Part shown: positions 24,350 to 36,856 of the stretch, piece after piece | Layout: each line of letters opens with the position of its first letter | Position numbering within the stretch: the first letter of the stretch is position 1 | Assembly (NCBI RefSeq): GCF_034190915.1 | Contig: NW_026947496.1 | Location: 26,010,001 to 26,074,000, forward strand | Direction: 5' to 3' | Origin: Cavia porcellus | Lineage: Eukaryota; Chordata; Mammalia; Rodentia; Caviidae | DNA length: 64,000 nucleotides | The notes under the pieces: generated by a model | What the model saw: the letters and a program-made list of their open reading frames with translations, nothing else | What the model was told of the DNA's origin: nothing | Database searches by the model: none | Made by a program: the position numbers and the translations under genes

Positions 24350-24634
24350 TGCTCTAATTTGGGTGTGATTTGTTGTCCCAAAGCCTCATGAGTTAGAGGC
24401 AAGGTGTTAAAAACCTTTGAAAAGTGAATCTGTTAGGAGGTACTAGATCCCTGGGATTGTGACCTCAGAGTTTTTCTCCTAGGCAGTGTGATCTCTCATC
24501 AGCTTCTAGTGGTTGCCAGTGCTCCATGCTGTATCTTTAAGCTTTCAGAATTGTGAGTTAAATACACCTCTTTCCTTTACGAAGTTAGGCTGTGGCAGGT
24601 ACTTCCCTATTGAAATGCAAACTAATAAGGCAGA
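24350..24634 (+). mobile_element. MaLR-type LTR, solo
   Basis: The order of words fits an ERVL-MaLR LTR of the MLT1/MST type: AATTTGGGTGTGATTTGTTG, CCCAAAGCCTCATGAGTT, GTTAGGAGGTACTAGATCCC, GTTGCCAGTGCTCCATGCTG, and near the 3' end CAGAATTGTGAGTTAAATAC followed by CTCTTTCCTTTA, the polyadenylation area of this family. No internal viral region and no second LTR are seen, so it is a solo LTR left by recombination. It is a non-coding fossil. Confidence 0.65.
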
Positions 24635-27600
24635 ATTACAATATTAGGCTTAGAGTGCTGGCTGTCTAACAGCTCATACTTGGACAACTTGATTAGTACT
24701 CAAATTTTGGTCCTTTCATCTCAAAACAGTACTTTGCTCTAGCTACCTCACAGTTTTTGTGAAATTACACACATGTATGCAATTTAAATTTTAAAATGAA
24801 GAGTATTGCAAATTTAGGTTTTCCTTGTTGATTGGCAAAATCAATGTACTTACATGGTTTCTAGATTCTTACAAATACGGTTGGGTATTTTTTCCAGAGC
24901 TGAAACTCAAACACATATGTGTTTCCTCTTGGGTTTCAATCAGATAAACTATTTTACTGTTTGCTCACCCACATTCCCCGGCCTGGGGCATCTTACTAGG
25001 AAGAAGGAACTCTTAAATTCTCTGTGATTATTTTCCTTTTGAAAAACACTAAAAAAATATATTGCTAAACATATGTAATCATGCATTCATGTGAAATGCA
25101 TGTAGCTTCTTGTGAGCAGCTGTAAAGTGGCAATTTTGGTAAGAAAGTTTAGAATATACTTGGCAGTATTGAGTCTTTCCATTACAAAAAGGACCACACA
25201 ACACTCGCTATGGAATAATAGCACATTTTCTCCAAAGAGGTAAATAACACTTCCTATTTTCTCCTGGATGTTCTTCAAAGACTTTAAAGAATTTTTGCAG
25301 GTTACTTTACCTAAAGTTATTAAAGCTCACAAAATATCCATGAGCTAATAAAATGGAAACTATTAGTATGCCAATCAAGCAGATACAGAAACTCTGGTCC
25401 TAAGAAAATATGACCCGTCTAAAGCCTCCTAACACAAAACTGATGGATCCAGAAATAGAGTGTAAGCTGCTGACTCCAGACATTCTGAAACACTTCCTCT
25501 GCACAGAATTATTGTTAATAGCCTCTACACATAAACCACCTCCTGTTCCTGGGGGATAGATGAGATCATGCTGAGGAGTCACCTATTCTTTCCATAAGAA
25601 ACACAGTCATGGCCAGTGAGCTAATTCTCAGGATTCATGTGCCTTAGTGAAAACCCTCCCCCCACAGCCCTGCTATAGGCCCAGATTTTTTGTCACTGTG
25701 GTTGTTGAAATAAGCTGGACTTGATATTTGAATAGCAAGCTTTAGTCCACAATCTTCACAGTCTGCCCATTTCTGTGCTTACTTACTCTTCCCTCTACCA
25801 AAGCATGAAGAACTGGACAATGGTAGAATGGCTTTTAGACTGCTTTTATAATTTAGTTATTGTCACTTCTGCAAAGCTTGCTCACTAAACTAAAAGGTAT
25901 TATGGACATAATAAACAATTTGAAGTGTTAGAGGTCATTTGATCTTAATCATAAAAAAGATATGATAATTATAATTATCTCATAAGAATTAAATTTAATA
26001 AAAAATGAATACTTTCAAAAAGAGGAAGCCTTGCAAATATGAAGCTTACATGTGCTTTTCATGCCACACTACTTCTGGCAATAAAAAATGGAAAAGACAA
26101 TAGTAGTAAACGCTTGGAATTGGCTCTTCAAATGCCAGATGCAGTTAGAGTCAAAGACATTTCGTCCAGTGTGTGGCTTACAAAGGACCAGTGGCCAAGC
26201 TGGGCTGCAGATAACGTGGGCATCATCTTTCATAAACATGAATGGTGTTACTCTGTTCCCACCGTCAGCAGTCAGCAGTGCCTGATTCATCCTCTACAAT
26301 GTTTCCATTACAATGTTCATGAAAAAACAGAAAAGAGATGCAATTGCAGCAAGAATAAAAACGAGAAATGCTGGTCACAAATGTGTCAAGCAGAAATTGG
26401 AGCACCCACTAAAGAAGGCACGCTGGAGGTGGAGCGCTAAAACTATGTAGGTTAACGAGATGTGGGATTTCCATCCGCACTGGCTCAGAAAGGCACAGAT
26501 TTACTTGTTGGGTGAAAACTCTATCCACAGAGTCCAAACACCCATTTTCATTCTCCGACTGACCTTGAGTCTGAATTCATCTCTAAGGGCGGTATTCCTT
26601 AGGAATGAAACATTTATGAGGTCAAAATGGATGGGGCAACAGTTTAGGTTCAGGGGATAGAATACTGGCTATACTGTTGCAGTTTTTCATAATACGAGAA
26701 ACACGTGGAACTTTCAGCTATACTGGTTAAGGATTCCTTTATGATAATATAATCAGATCACGGTGCAGTAACAGCAAGCCGCCCAAGGTTGCTAATTTAG
26801 GATCAACACTTCCCATATTTTAAGAATGGAAAGGGCGATTCTAAGTGTAGAGAGATAACACTTATTAATACTAAAACACAATAATCCATTCTCAAGAAGG
26901 AAAAATCACTTTTCAAATCAAATACATATTATATGAAATGGTTCTTCAACATGAAATGTAGACACTGTACAGTTGGAGAAGGAAAGGAAGACCAATTTCA
27001 TTTTTAAAAATTCCCTCTTGGTACACTTAAAAATTTATTTATTTATTATTTTAAACATAAAAAACAAAAACTCTAAGTCAGAATTTCAAAATAAGATAAC
27101 AGAAAATTAACAATGGCTAATATGTATTGTTATTTTCAAATTAGTTGCTCAGATTATAAGATATAGGCAAATGCAAAAGATCAAACAATAAGCATAAACA
27201 ATTTTTTCAACGAACTAAATCAATACCGATTTATTTTAGCTACTATATATATGTCATTTTAGCTAATATATATATATGTTCTTTCCATTTGATGAGTTTC
27301 TTGCCCTTGAGAATATCTATTGTATTTTCTGGATCCCATTTACTTTTTCAGTTTCTTACACTAAGGAGACAATACAATATTTACACATGTGAGTTTGATT
27401 TATTCCACTTATGAGTATATTTTAGTAAAGAAAAATTGTAAATTACAATATTGATTTTATATTGAGTTTTTAGGAAAGTAAAGCTCCTACAAACATGCTA
27501 ATAATGACGAGTTTACTTAAATAATAGGCTGACATAAGAATGAGATTAATGATACTAAATTATATTACAGATAAATGTTACATATCAAGTGGAGGTGTGA

Positions 27601-28420
27601 AAATATTTTAAAAATAAAATTTGAGAAAAAGTTAGATTTGGAAAATAGAGATGAAATGTTAGCTGTTGTTTTCTTTGCCAGATCTAGGAGTGAAGTTAGG
27701 AGGGGAATATATTTGTTATCTCTTTTGTAAATGAAGATTTATTAGTATACTTACATTAATTTATGTACTGTCTGCCTATTTACATAGGACGTTTGCTGAC
27801 CCTTAACTTCAGAATGTCATACTGTAACCAGTGGCATGGCACTAAAGATGTGAATTACTTGAGTTCATAAATATGAAATTACCACACTGACTTCCTTTAT
27901 TAAACAAGTGATAATGTCAAAAACAAATTGCTCCCCATGCAAGTTATATTGGATTGATTAAAAATAATTAGTCAGAATCAGGAATTATTGGCATGATAGT
28001 TGAATATATCAGCAAAAGTCTTAATTTTAATATTTCCCATTTGTCCTAAGGAAATGTTGTAGTTTGCAAAGGTTACAGTGCTTATAATGTTATGCTTATA
28101 TTCATAATAATGTAGAATTCTGAAAATTTATTTGGCCGTATCTTAAAACTTCCTCTGCTTTTCTCTTTGTAGGAAATCATGGTATTGTGTGGACTGTGTA
28201 TTAATATCACACAAAATAGATTTCAGCCAAATTCCAGGAATACAAATGATCATTTTAAAATTATCAAGGGGCCTGTTTATTAATAGGACAAGCTGCTAAG
28301 GCTTACATATCAGATAACTGCATATAGATCTACTCCAGGTTTCTTTTGAGTAGAGTTAACTTGGCACATTTGTTCCATCATTTTTAAAAATGTTTTTGTC
28401 CTCCGTTTGTTCTATCTAAA
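24635..28420. other. Mostly unique DNA, no gene seen
   Basis: No recognised gene. The longest non-repeat frame of the window (plus, 26039-26440, 133 codons) lies here and is discussed under findings. A short (TTTA)n run is at about 27033-27050, and TA-rich words recur at 27243-27278. 24700-24790 may hold a very diverged MIR. Confidence 0.5.
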
Positions 28421-28499
28421 TTTTTTTTATTGCACCGAGTAGGGCCATGTATATGCCAAGCAAGTTACATCCCAGTAATGAGCTGTATCTCCAATCCTC
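28421..28499 (-). mobile_element. Degenerate ID-like SINE, antisense
   Basis: The reverse complement reads GATTGGAGATACAGCTCATT, then CTTGCTTGGCATATACATGG, and ends with AATAAAAAAAA. This is an ID/tRNA-type SINE with a damaged B box and many substitutions, older than the copies at 19.55 and 20.67 kb. Confidence 0.55.
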
Positions 28500-29079
28500 A
28501 TTTATTTCTTTGTGCTTATACAGTGGGTCCCTTTCAGATGGCATATGAATACCTGCATAATTCTTGTTTATAATGTATTTTTGTGCTTTCAAGTTTTTGT
28601 ATTTGAAAAGTCTTTTGTTTTTTGTTTTTGAAAGGTATTTTTAACATAGAAGTAACTTTAGGTTTACAGTTTTTGAGTTTGTGACATATGTGATGAAGAA
28701 TCTGCTATCATACTTATCTTTCTTGTGATATACAGAATACGTACTTCCTCCATCTTGTGTAGTTAAGGATTTCTTCTTTATCTTTGATAAAACTTCCACT
28801 GTATCTTTTCCAGGCCATTTTGGAAGCATTTCTATATGAGGATGCAAGTACCTATGTTTTCTGCATCTTGGAGTCTCTCCCAAGGCCTCCATTTGTTGTT
28901 CTAAAGGCCTTTTAAAAGTGTTTTCCTGCAGTGATTTACTAGAAAGTTAACTGTAAGGTTGCCTTGAGGAAACTGAGTCAACAATACAGGCCTACCATCC
29001 CATCTGGGACTGGAAGCCTTCAGTCTGTTTGGTTAACTTTACATGTAATTTAATTTTGTTTCATTCTATCTGCATATAT

Positions 29080-29411
29080 GTTGAATGTTTGTAATCTGAA
29101 AATTCAAAACCCTAAATGCTCTAAAATCTGAAACTTTAGTAAGAAACCCACGTGATCCTACAGGTGGAGAATTCCACACCTGACCTCTTATGGTATCAGT
29201 CAACATGCAGGTGCACTAAAAATAATTTGTGAAGTTACCTTGGGCTCGGTATAAGGTTTAAATAAAATATAAGTGGATGGCATGGTTAGTCTTGACTTTC
29301 ACCCCCAAGACATCTCTTAGTACATATGCCTATGTTTCAAAACCTGAGAAAATCCAAAATCCTAAATACTTATGGTTTCAAGCATTTCAGATAGGCACAT
29401 TTAGCCTACAG
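29080..29411 (+). mobile_element. Tigger/pogo-type DNA transposon fossil
   Basis: A non-coding element whose ends are inverted repeats: TAATCTGAAAATTCAAAACC with CTAAATGCTCTAAAATC on the left, and AAAATCCAAAATCCTAAATA with AAGCATTTCAGATAGGCAC on the right. The interior contains GGTGGAGAATTCCACACCTG and CCCCCAAGACATCTCTTAGT. These match the mammalian Tc1/mariner (Tigger-like) element with the AATCCGAAATGCTCCAAAATC end. About 330 bases remain, so it is a short internally deleted form without transposase. Which Tigger subfamily it belongs to I cannot say. Confidence 0.6.
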
Positions 29412-32400
29412 AACAAAATCATTCTCCCCACCTGAGCCTAGTTGCATAGTCTTTTGCCCAATACCTTGTATATTCACAAGTTTATGTACAACATATTATG
29501 CCTTTAAGAACTCTGTGCCTAAAAGTAATGTCCATTAAAAAAGAAAAAAAAAAAAACTATACGAGTTTTAAATCTATGAAATAGAACCTGTGCTGCAATG
29601 GCTTCTGATTCCTGGCTCGCTAAGGTACCACACTGCTCTCTTACTCAGTTCAAGCTGACCTAACAGTAGACTACACTGTGAAAGAAGTTGAATTACATTT
29701 TTGTCTCCCTCCACCTACAATGGAGAGGCATTTTCAAAATTAGGCATCAAAATGCAAAAACATCTTAAAAAATTAAGATGCAGAAATTACTACTTGCATG
29801 AAGTCTGTACAATTTTAATTCTAAACACTTCTAAAAACTCTCCTAAGACGGCATATCTATAGTTTTTGGTGTGTGAAAGGAGGTGGATTGGGTGATTTGA
29901 ATTACAAAAAAGCTTTGATAACCCCCCACACATCAATTTACCTGTGAACAAAAAGATTCATACTGAGAAAATGGGACTTGGGACTATTTGATAAATTACT
30001 ACAGCCTACTTGAATATTCCATTAGCAAAATAATGGCTCGTTATGGAAACTCAGAAGAATGTAGTATAATTGCAATAGTACTCTCTTCCTTTGGGAGTTG
30101 GGAGGAATGCAAATGTTAAAAATGATAGCTATTTAACCAATGTTAGGGAAAAATGCCTCAAAACAAACTGAGAGATTATACGATTTTTGGAATTCAGTGA
30201 AATATTTGTAGTTTCCACCAGCTTTAATCAGTTGAATATGTTTCTACCAAGTGAAGACTATTTACTTTCTGGACCCATATCCACATATTTTTGCATGTTC
30301 CGAGTACCAGGAATGAGAGAATCGCCCTGGCCTCTGTTCCAAGTTTCTGTAAACTATCAAAAACTGGTATCATGTCTATCCTTGCAGCAGCAGATGAGAA
30401 CATTTTGAGAAACTGAGTATTACCTACAGGTGCTAAGGTAGGCCAGACTGTGGGTGTAGTGGGAAGGACAGATGCATTGGAGGAAGAGACAGAAAAGCAA
30501 AGAAAAACAGAAAAAATAAATAAATAAATAAAACCCTAGTATCTAACTTGTATAAGATGACCTGTACCACAGGGCTGGCGTAACAAAACAGGCTAAGTTC
30601 ATGATAGAAACAATATGTAAGGAGTGCCCTTTTCAGGCACCTGACTAAAATGGGATAGATGAGTGAAAAAATAGGACTAATTCATTTTTTAACACCTTAG
30701 CTTCATTTTTCAGGCATGAGATGTCATTTGTGGAATTCAGTAAGCCACCTGCATAGTAAAAGCTCAAGGGTGCTTATCACACCATTTAATCTCTTAATAT
30801 TAAAAAGTTGCTTTAAGAAACTAAAATGTATAATTATTTAATTTATCCAGGAGAATGCAAATTAAAAAACAAAGAGACTGAATTCAACATGTGATTTTTG
30901 CTCTCTTTGTAAAGTTGTCATATTTTGCCCGAATTCAGAAATTTGCAGAATGTCCTAGTCAGTGAGTAAGAGATAGTCACAACTGAACCACATTGCTTTG
31001 TTTAATATTACTTAGCTAAATGTGAAGTTTGTCATGGCCCCAACTTCAGCATCTGTAGTATTAATTTGTCCAGTGTTCATTCTTTTGTGATGATGGTCTG
31101 AGGCAAAATCAATTTACAGATTAATTAAGGACAAACACCTACATATTCAAAACAACAATATATGATAGTTTGTACTCCTGGGCATCATTATATGATACAC
31201 ATCTCCAAATAGAATAAACATAGATCCTCTCCCCACTTATTCAATGCAATATATCATATCTAAAACATGGGAAAAGACACTCAATAAGTATTATTACAAT
31301 GAGATCATCTCTCTATATTTTTTTCAATACTTAGCCATCTTCCATTATTTGTTGGCAATCGGTATGAAAAATGCAAAATCATGACTAAATTTTAGAAGTA
31401 TATATTTAGAGAGAAATGCTTCAACTTTCTAAATGATAACTTATTCAATTAAAATATACTTCTAGTTCTGCAATACATAGAGCAAATGGGATAAGAACTA
31501 TAATTAGGTAAGAGTCCTTTTAATAAACAACAAATAGAAATCTGAAAGTGACACACTCAGCCATCATCTATGATAATATTATATTAAGATTCAATATGCA
31601 ACTGTTTAACAGCAGCCATTTTCAAAGAATTTATATGTTTCTTTTTTTTTATTTAAGAGGAAAAAGAGAAAAACACAAAACAAAACAAAGCAGTGTAAGG
31701 TTACACATAATACAGAACTACAAAAAAAAAGAAAACATAACAGTAAGAAATCACCTGTTAATAGATTACATAATATCATCTTGGAAATAGTTGCTCAAAT
31801 CACAGTATCAAAGAATACAAAGTAGACATTCAAACGGAGAGACTGTTTCTTAACTTTGATTAAGAAATTATTGTAGAAGAGTGAGGCTCCAGATCTGAGG
31901 TCTAACATGTGAACTCTCCTTGTTTCTCCGATAGAAAACAATTACAAAACCTAGCATAATTATGGGTCAGGAATGTGAGGAATCCAAAATAAATTAGGAG
32001 CAATAGGGTTGAAGACAAAGATTCCAAAGTCACCTAGCAATGATTAAGTTTCCACTTTTTTCCTCATGGTATCCCATGTCTCAGACTTAATGTCTTCAGA
32101 AACCTGGAAATGAGCACTAAGGTAGAGACAGAAAAACCTGTAAGAGAAGCCTGGCTCAAGGAAGCAAGGAAATGAAAAATCCACTTCACTCCAAAGCTTG
32201 TTCTGTGCCAATCCCCAGGTTAGTGGTAGTGAATGTGTGGCTGTTGGTGTCACCGAAAGCTCTAAAAGGTTAACCATCACTACCCTTTAGTTATCCCATG
32301 GCAGCCACAGCAGCGACAGCTATGGAAACCCACAGGAGACAAACTAAGTAAGAAAAGCCTTTCACAGAGTTCCCGGCTGCTGCAGTTTCAGGAATGGGGG

Positions 32401-32479
32401 CTGAACTTTAGCCCTTGCTTTCTCTATCTTTTGGTTGCTTGGCCTAGGATACAGGCAGAATTGGTAGGGAGTCCACTAA
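29412..32479. other. Unique AT-rich DNA, no gene seen
   Basis: No gene recognised in about 3 kb. A (TAAA)n run at 30515-30533 and a run of A at 29544-29557 are the only simple repeats of note. Confidence 0.5.
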
Positions 32480-33020
32480 ATCAGAAAAATCTGCAGTCAT
32501 GTTTCCTTCATTTTTTTCACTTATACATTCATATCTTCTTTCCTTATGAAGCTCTGCTGATACCCAAATGTTTCGATATTGCCCTACAGGTTCCTGATGT
32601 TGTTCTTTATTTATTTTATTCATGTGTTTTTTTCTCAGTGATACAAGTTGAGTAAGATCTACTCATTGAACTTCACAGTTACCAACTCTGTCTTCATCAT
32701 TCTCTTATTTATCCCATCTTCTGAGTTGTTCTATGCTTCAGTTCTAAAATTTCTCTTTATTGCTTCGTGTCTTGTTTCTTAGTGAATTATTTTTATCTTC
32801 TCATTTGTTTCGAAAGCACTTCTGCTATGTTTTCTTATTGGAGAAGTTTTTTTAACTACTCTAAAATTTCTGTCAAATAACTTTAACTTCTATACCATCT
32901 CAGCAGTATCATTTCCTATGAAAGCTGTTCTGTGAATACTGAGCCTCTTGAAGCCATAGGGAGGTATTTTCAGTATTAAGTTGAATCCATGAGTCTTGTC
33001 AAAATCCTACAGAAAATATT
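32480..33020 (-). mobile_element. Ancient L1M/HAL1 ORF1 remnant, antisense
   Basis: On the minus strand this reads as the coiled-coil part of an old L1 ORF1. AATTTTAGAACTGAAGCATA is followed by ATGAGTAGATCTTACTCAAC, then AACAACATCAGGAACCTGTA, GGGCAATATCGAAACATTTG and GTATCAGCAGAGCTTC. The last three correspond to the conserved ORF1 stretch encoding SLRDLWD and the following IMGVPE motif. No continuous frame survives. Whether it derives from L1M or from the related ORF1-only HAL1 cannot be told by eye. The unique-looking sequence up to about 33300 may be its 5' region. Confidence 0.62.
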
Positions 33021-34197
33021 GACATTTTGCTTTATTACCAACCAAGCTAACTGAGTTCAGGTCACCAGTTGTGACCAGATTTCTTGGATAAATTTCACAT
33101 TCAGAACCTGCATAAGGCCAGTCTGGCATCTGGGGACTGCTGTGTCCCTTAGTTCAGTTTTTAGTGTCTCTCTGTGCTATTTTGGTTCAGATCCATTCAT
33201 GTGCCAGTCAAGTGAGTGCAGAAATTCTTTAGGCAACTGAACCAAGAATTTTCTCCGGCTCTTGCCAGTTTAGATGCCCCTTCCCTTCTACATTCTGATT
33301 TGTTTGGGTCTCTCTGCTCCCCACAGTGATTTGGCCATAAATATGAAGCATAATGTAACTTGTTTCTTCACAGCTTACTTGACTGCACCCACATCAAAAG
33401 GAAGCAGGTAGCATGAAAGAAAAAGTGTAAGGAAGCAGCATTATTGGAGTCTAGGGTTGGGCTGAGGCACTAAATGCTGGAGAGAAGAAAAAAAAAATTA
33501 AGGAAAACAGATCTGTGCACTTTCTGCACATTATGAAACACTTTAAGACTCTTTGAAACAGAATTAGCACAGTCCTGCATTTCTCATGTAACAGTACGTC
33601 TGTTTGAGGCTGTTTTTGTTCTAGTAGTAGATTTTTCAGAATTGTCAGTTTGATTCTTGGTCTTTTTATTCCAGTCCACTTAATACTGTTTTCATTTTAG
33701 AGTCCTTGTATAGTGACTGCCCGTACATTTCTTCTAGGTAGATTCCTCTATAGCTGCATTCCATGAGAGAAATGGAGAAGGGTGTGCTTCATTCATTTGA
33801 GTAATAGATAAATCAATACATCTCTTTCCTTATTTGGGATAGCTTAGATGATAAATTATAAGTATATACTTGTTAATATTTTATTTTGACAGCCCCATTA
33901 ACCACCTAGGTTAATGTTTCTTAACTCAAAAGTTAGTTTCAAGATTCTTTAGTATACAGTAGTAAATCCCTAATTGGTTGGTTTAGGAAATTGTATTAAT
34001 CAAATATGATGATCAGTGAATATCCAGTTGTATTTTTTCATCTGTCTGTGGAGATAAGGCTTGAGATCCATGATGAGGTTTATTATTTTGAATGAATCTG
34101 TTTTAAGGGACGTTCCAACCTGAATCACCCACCCTCTACATGCTTAAATCCCATTGATAGTTTCTATGCTAAGTGAAATCACTCTTGGATGAATCTG
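33021..34197. other. Unique DNA, no gene seen
   Basis: No recognised gene. The first 250 bases may belong to the neighbouring antisense L1 remnant. Confidence 0.45.
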
Positions 34198-34211
34198 GAA
34201 TACTGATCACT

Positions 34212-34238
34212 GTGTTCGCTTTGGCAGCACATATACTA
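34212..34238 (+). pseudogene. U6 snRNA retro-fragment, 3'-truncated
   Basis: The 27 bases match nucleotides 1-27 of U6 snRNA, including TTGGCAGCACATATACTA; 25 of 27 agree and both differences are C to T, one at a former CpG. The match begins at the true U6 5' end and stops abruptly. GAATACTGATCACT just before (34198-34211) and GAATACTGCTCGCT just after (34239-34252) agree at 12 of 14 bases, which fits a target-site duplication. No A-tail follows and no Pol III promoter elements (PSE, TATA) are apparent upstream, so it is a retro-fragment and not a gene. Confidence 0.75.
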
Positions 34239-34252
34239 GAATACTGCTCGCT

Positions 34253-36740
34253 AAGGCAGTCTACGCTGATTGCTCTGAAATTCTCCTTTAAATTAAGGCC
34301 AAATCCACTTTTTCTGCATTTTTCCAATTCATTTTTTCCCTTTTCTCACTTCTTAGGCTCCTTAAAGAAAGGGCTTTATAAAACGTATTTTTTTTCCAAA
34401 CAGGAAAATCTTTTAAGTGTTGGAAGACAGTTTAGTTTTCCCCACCTAAATATTCCTGGTTTCTCTGAGAGTGTTTCCCAGATTAATCGAGGGCCATGTT
34501 TGCTGGGTGGTCGGAAGGCCACCTGTTGCAGAAGATTCTGAGATTCTTATTGAAAAATGCTGACTTTTAGGTTTTCCTTCAGAGGTACCAAATGAAAATG
34601 TCAGACTGAAGGCTCTTTGCGCTGTGCTACTGCAGTTGGGCCCTAGCTGGGCTTAGTGTCAACCTGGGCTGTGCTCCTTTTAAATAAGTTTTCTGCATTC
34701 CTCAAGCAAATACCAGTGCTGAACTCAACCTTATAATCTCAAAAATACTTTTAAAACTGCTTCCAGAAATTGGCAAGTGCACGTCTTGAGATTCCTGTAC
34801 TCCCTGATAGTTAATGCAATTTATAGCAAGAACTAGAGCAAGCTCCAGCATCCCTGAGAATCTAAGATACTGGAGTTACAAGTGGACGGGGACATTTCTG
34901 GGTCAAAAAGACTAATTAGGGAGGAGGCAGGCTGGACATAGAGACATGGGAAAGTGACTTTGTTTTTCATGCTGCTGTTGGTACATGCCACATGGGCTAA
35001 CGTGCTAAGATGTTAGAGACCATTCCTCAAAAAGGGAAGTTCAGGAAAATTTTAGTGCAGATTCTTCCTTTGGGAGCTGATAGAAATCATTTTGTGTAAG
35101 TTTTGATCCTTAGCCTTAAAGAAGTGGCAGATCTCTAAGGAGTCTGCAGTCCAGTTTTCCACTTGATTTAACTGAGAATTTTTTTTAAAAGAGCAGAATA
35201 TATTTACTGGGGGAAAGAAAGTTTCTGTCTGAGAAAGAGTGACAGAAAGAGTCCTGAGTAGGTGCCCTTAATTGACAATGAAAAAAACAACAAAATGTGT
35301 GAAGGGGCTCCGTGCCTCAACATTCTGTTTAGTAGGTCTTGAAGGAGGCCCAGACAGTCTCTCCCAGAAAGGTGCAGAGATTATTTGAATATGCATCTAG
35401 GGCTAAAACTCACCCCTTAAATAATTAATATCAACTTCCTTTTTGATATTTACTGTCAAAGTAACATGGGCACTTGCCACTAATTGATAACAGACTCATA
35501 AAAAAAAGCCTAACAACTATTGGAATGTGTAAGTCTCTTAATCCACTGCCTCTGAGAAAAAAAAGAAAGATTTTTCAGTTTGAATTTCTAGACAAGAAAG
35601 GGATATGTTGGAATTAATGGGGTGGGGGCTCTCTTTGCAGCAAGCAACGAATAAATAAAAGGAAATAATTACAGAGAGTTAAATCTTTCACATTGCCTCA
35701 AAATCAGTAGGGTATAATGAAAATCTGTCAGTTACTTTTTAAAAATAATTTTGTTTCAGTCACCTATTAAATGTAGGGGCTCTGCACCTCTGTTATTCAG
35801 GCCATGGGAGCTAAGAAATAGGAAAGCAATGAATGTTTTTGGAGATAAAAGCTAAAACGCAGCCAAGAACATTTCAAAGACAAGTAGTCATTATGCATTC
35901 TGCCCCTAGAAGCATATAGTAATTGGGATTGTGGACCCCATCTCTTAGCTTGAAATATAACTAACATGTTTTTCTAATTTTTCACCCTCTGCATATTCAT
36001 ACATGGGGATTTTTGCCTCTTCTGAAAACAATACAGTCTAGCAAAACCACATTATAACTAGTCTTGACCTTCGGTGCATATTTTTTTCCCCTGCAAGAGT
36101 CAACTTTCACAGCTGTTGTGAGCTGCTCCCTAAATCAAAGCAGAGGAAAGCTTTGTAGTTTCTGAAATTTTTCCTTCTCTCCAGAAAGTAACAAGAAGTC
36201 TTGGAAGGACTGGGCCACTGCCAGGCAGTGACAGATCTTGCCAGCGCGGCCTCCCCTTTCATATCTCAGGAACTCAGTTGATTGAAGGCAGCCACCTGTT
36301 CCTAGGCCACCCTTTCCCTTGTAATCAAGAAATCCCCCCACACAGGAGGAAAGAACCTCCTTGTTGACTCTTGAGAAGCTGAGGTGCAACCAAACATGAA
36401 TTAACTTCAGCTGAAATTAATGCCAAGCACACAACAGAGGCACAGGGATGGGGGCAGGTTTTATTTTAGTGTCCTCTTGGCATTAGCATATCTTTATTGC
36501 TCCGTGAGTTACTGCTTCATTTTATGTACAGAAAGGACTAACCGCATCCTACATTTGGCATTTCAGCATTTACTGACATGAAAGTCTCTTAAAGCAGGAT
36601 ATTCTACTAGCAGTAATAGTGACTTGTAGGAAGGGTCTCTATGAGGTAGCAGTTGGAATGAGCTAGGCATGGGCTATTAGAGGTTTCAGACTGGGAATTG
36701 TAATCCACATTCAGCAAAAGTAGGGGAGACAGGGAAGGGA
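34253..36740. other. Unique DNA, no gene seen
   Basis: About 2.5 kb without recognised repeats or genes, less AT-rich than average. It is a plausible place for conserved non-coding elements but nothing in the sequence alone proves that. Confidence 0.45.
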
Positions 36741-36756
36741 CTAGAAAAGAAAAAGC

Positions 36757-36856
36757 AAGAAGGAAGGGAAGGGAAAGGAAAGGAAAAGAAAGGAAGAGGA
36801 AGGAAAAGAGAGGAGAGGAGAGGAGAGGAGAGGAGAGGAGAGGAGAGGAGAGGAGA
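36757..36856 (+). repeat. 100-nt homopurine run with (GGAGA)n
   Basis: One hundred consecutive purines on the plus strand. The first half is irregular GGAAA/GGGAA sequence and the second half (36808-36855) is a regular AGGAG pentamer array. The homopurine-homopyrimidine composition with mirror-like halves makes triplex (H-DNA) formation plausible. It produces spurious Ser/Leu/Phe-rich frames on the minus strand. Confidence 0.95.
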
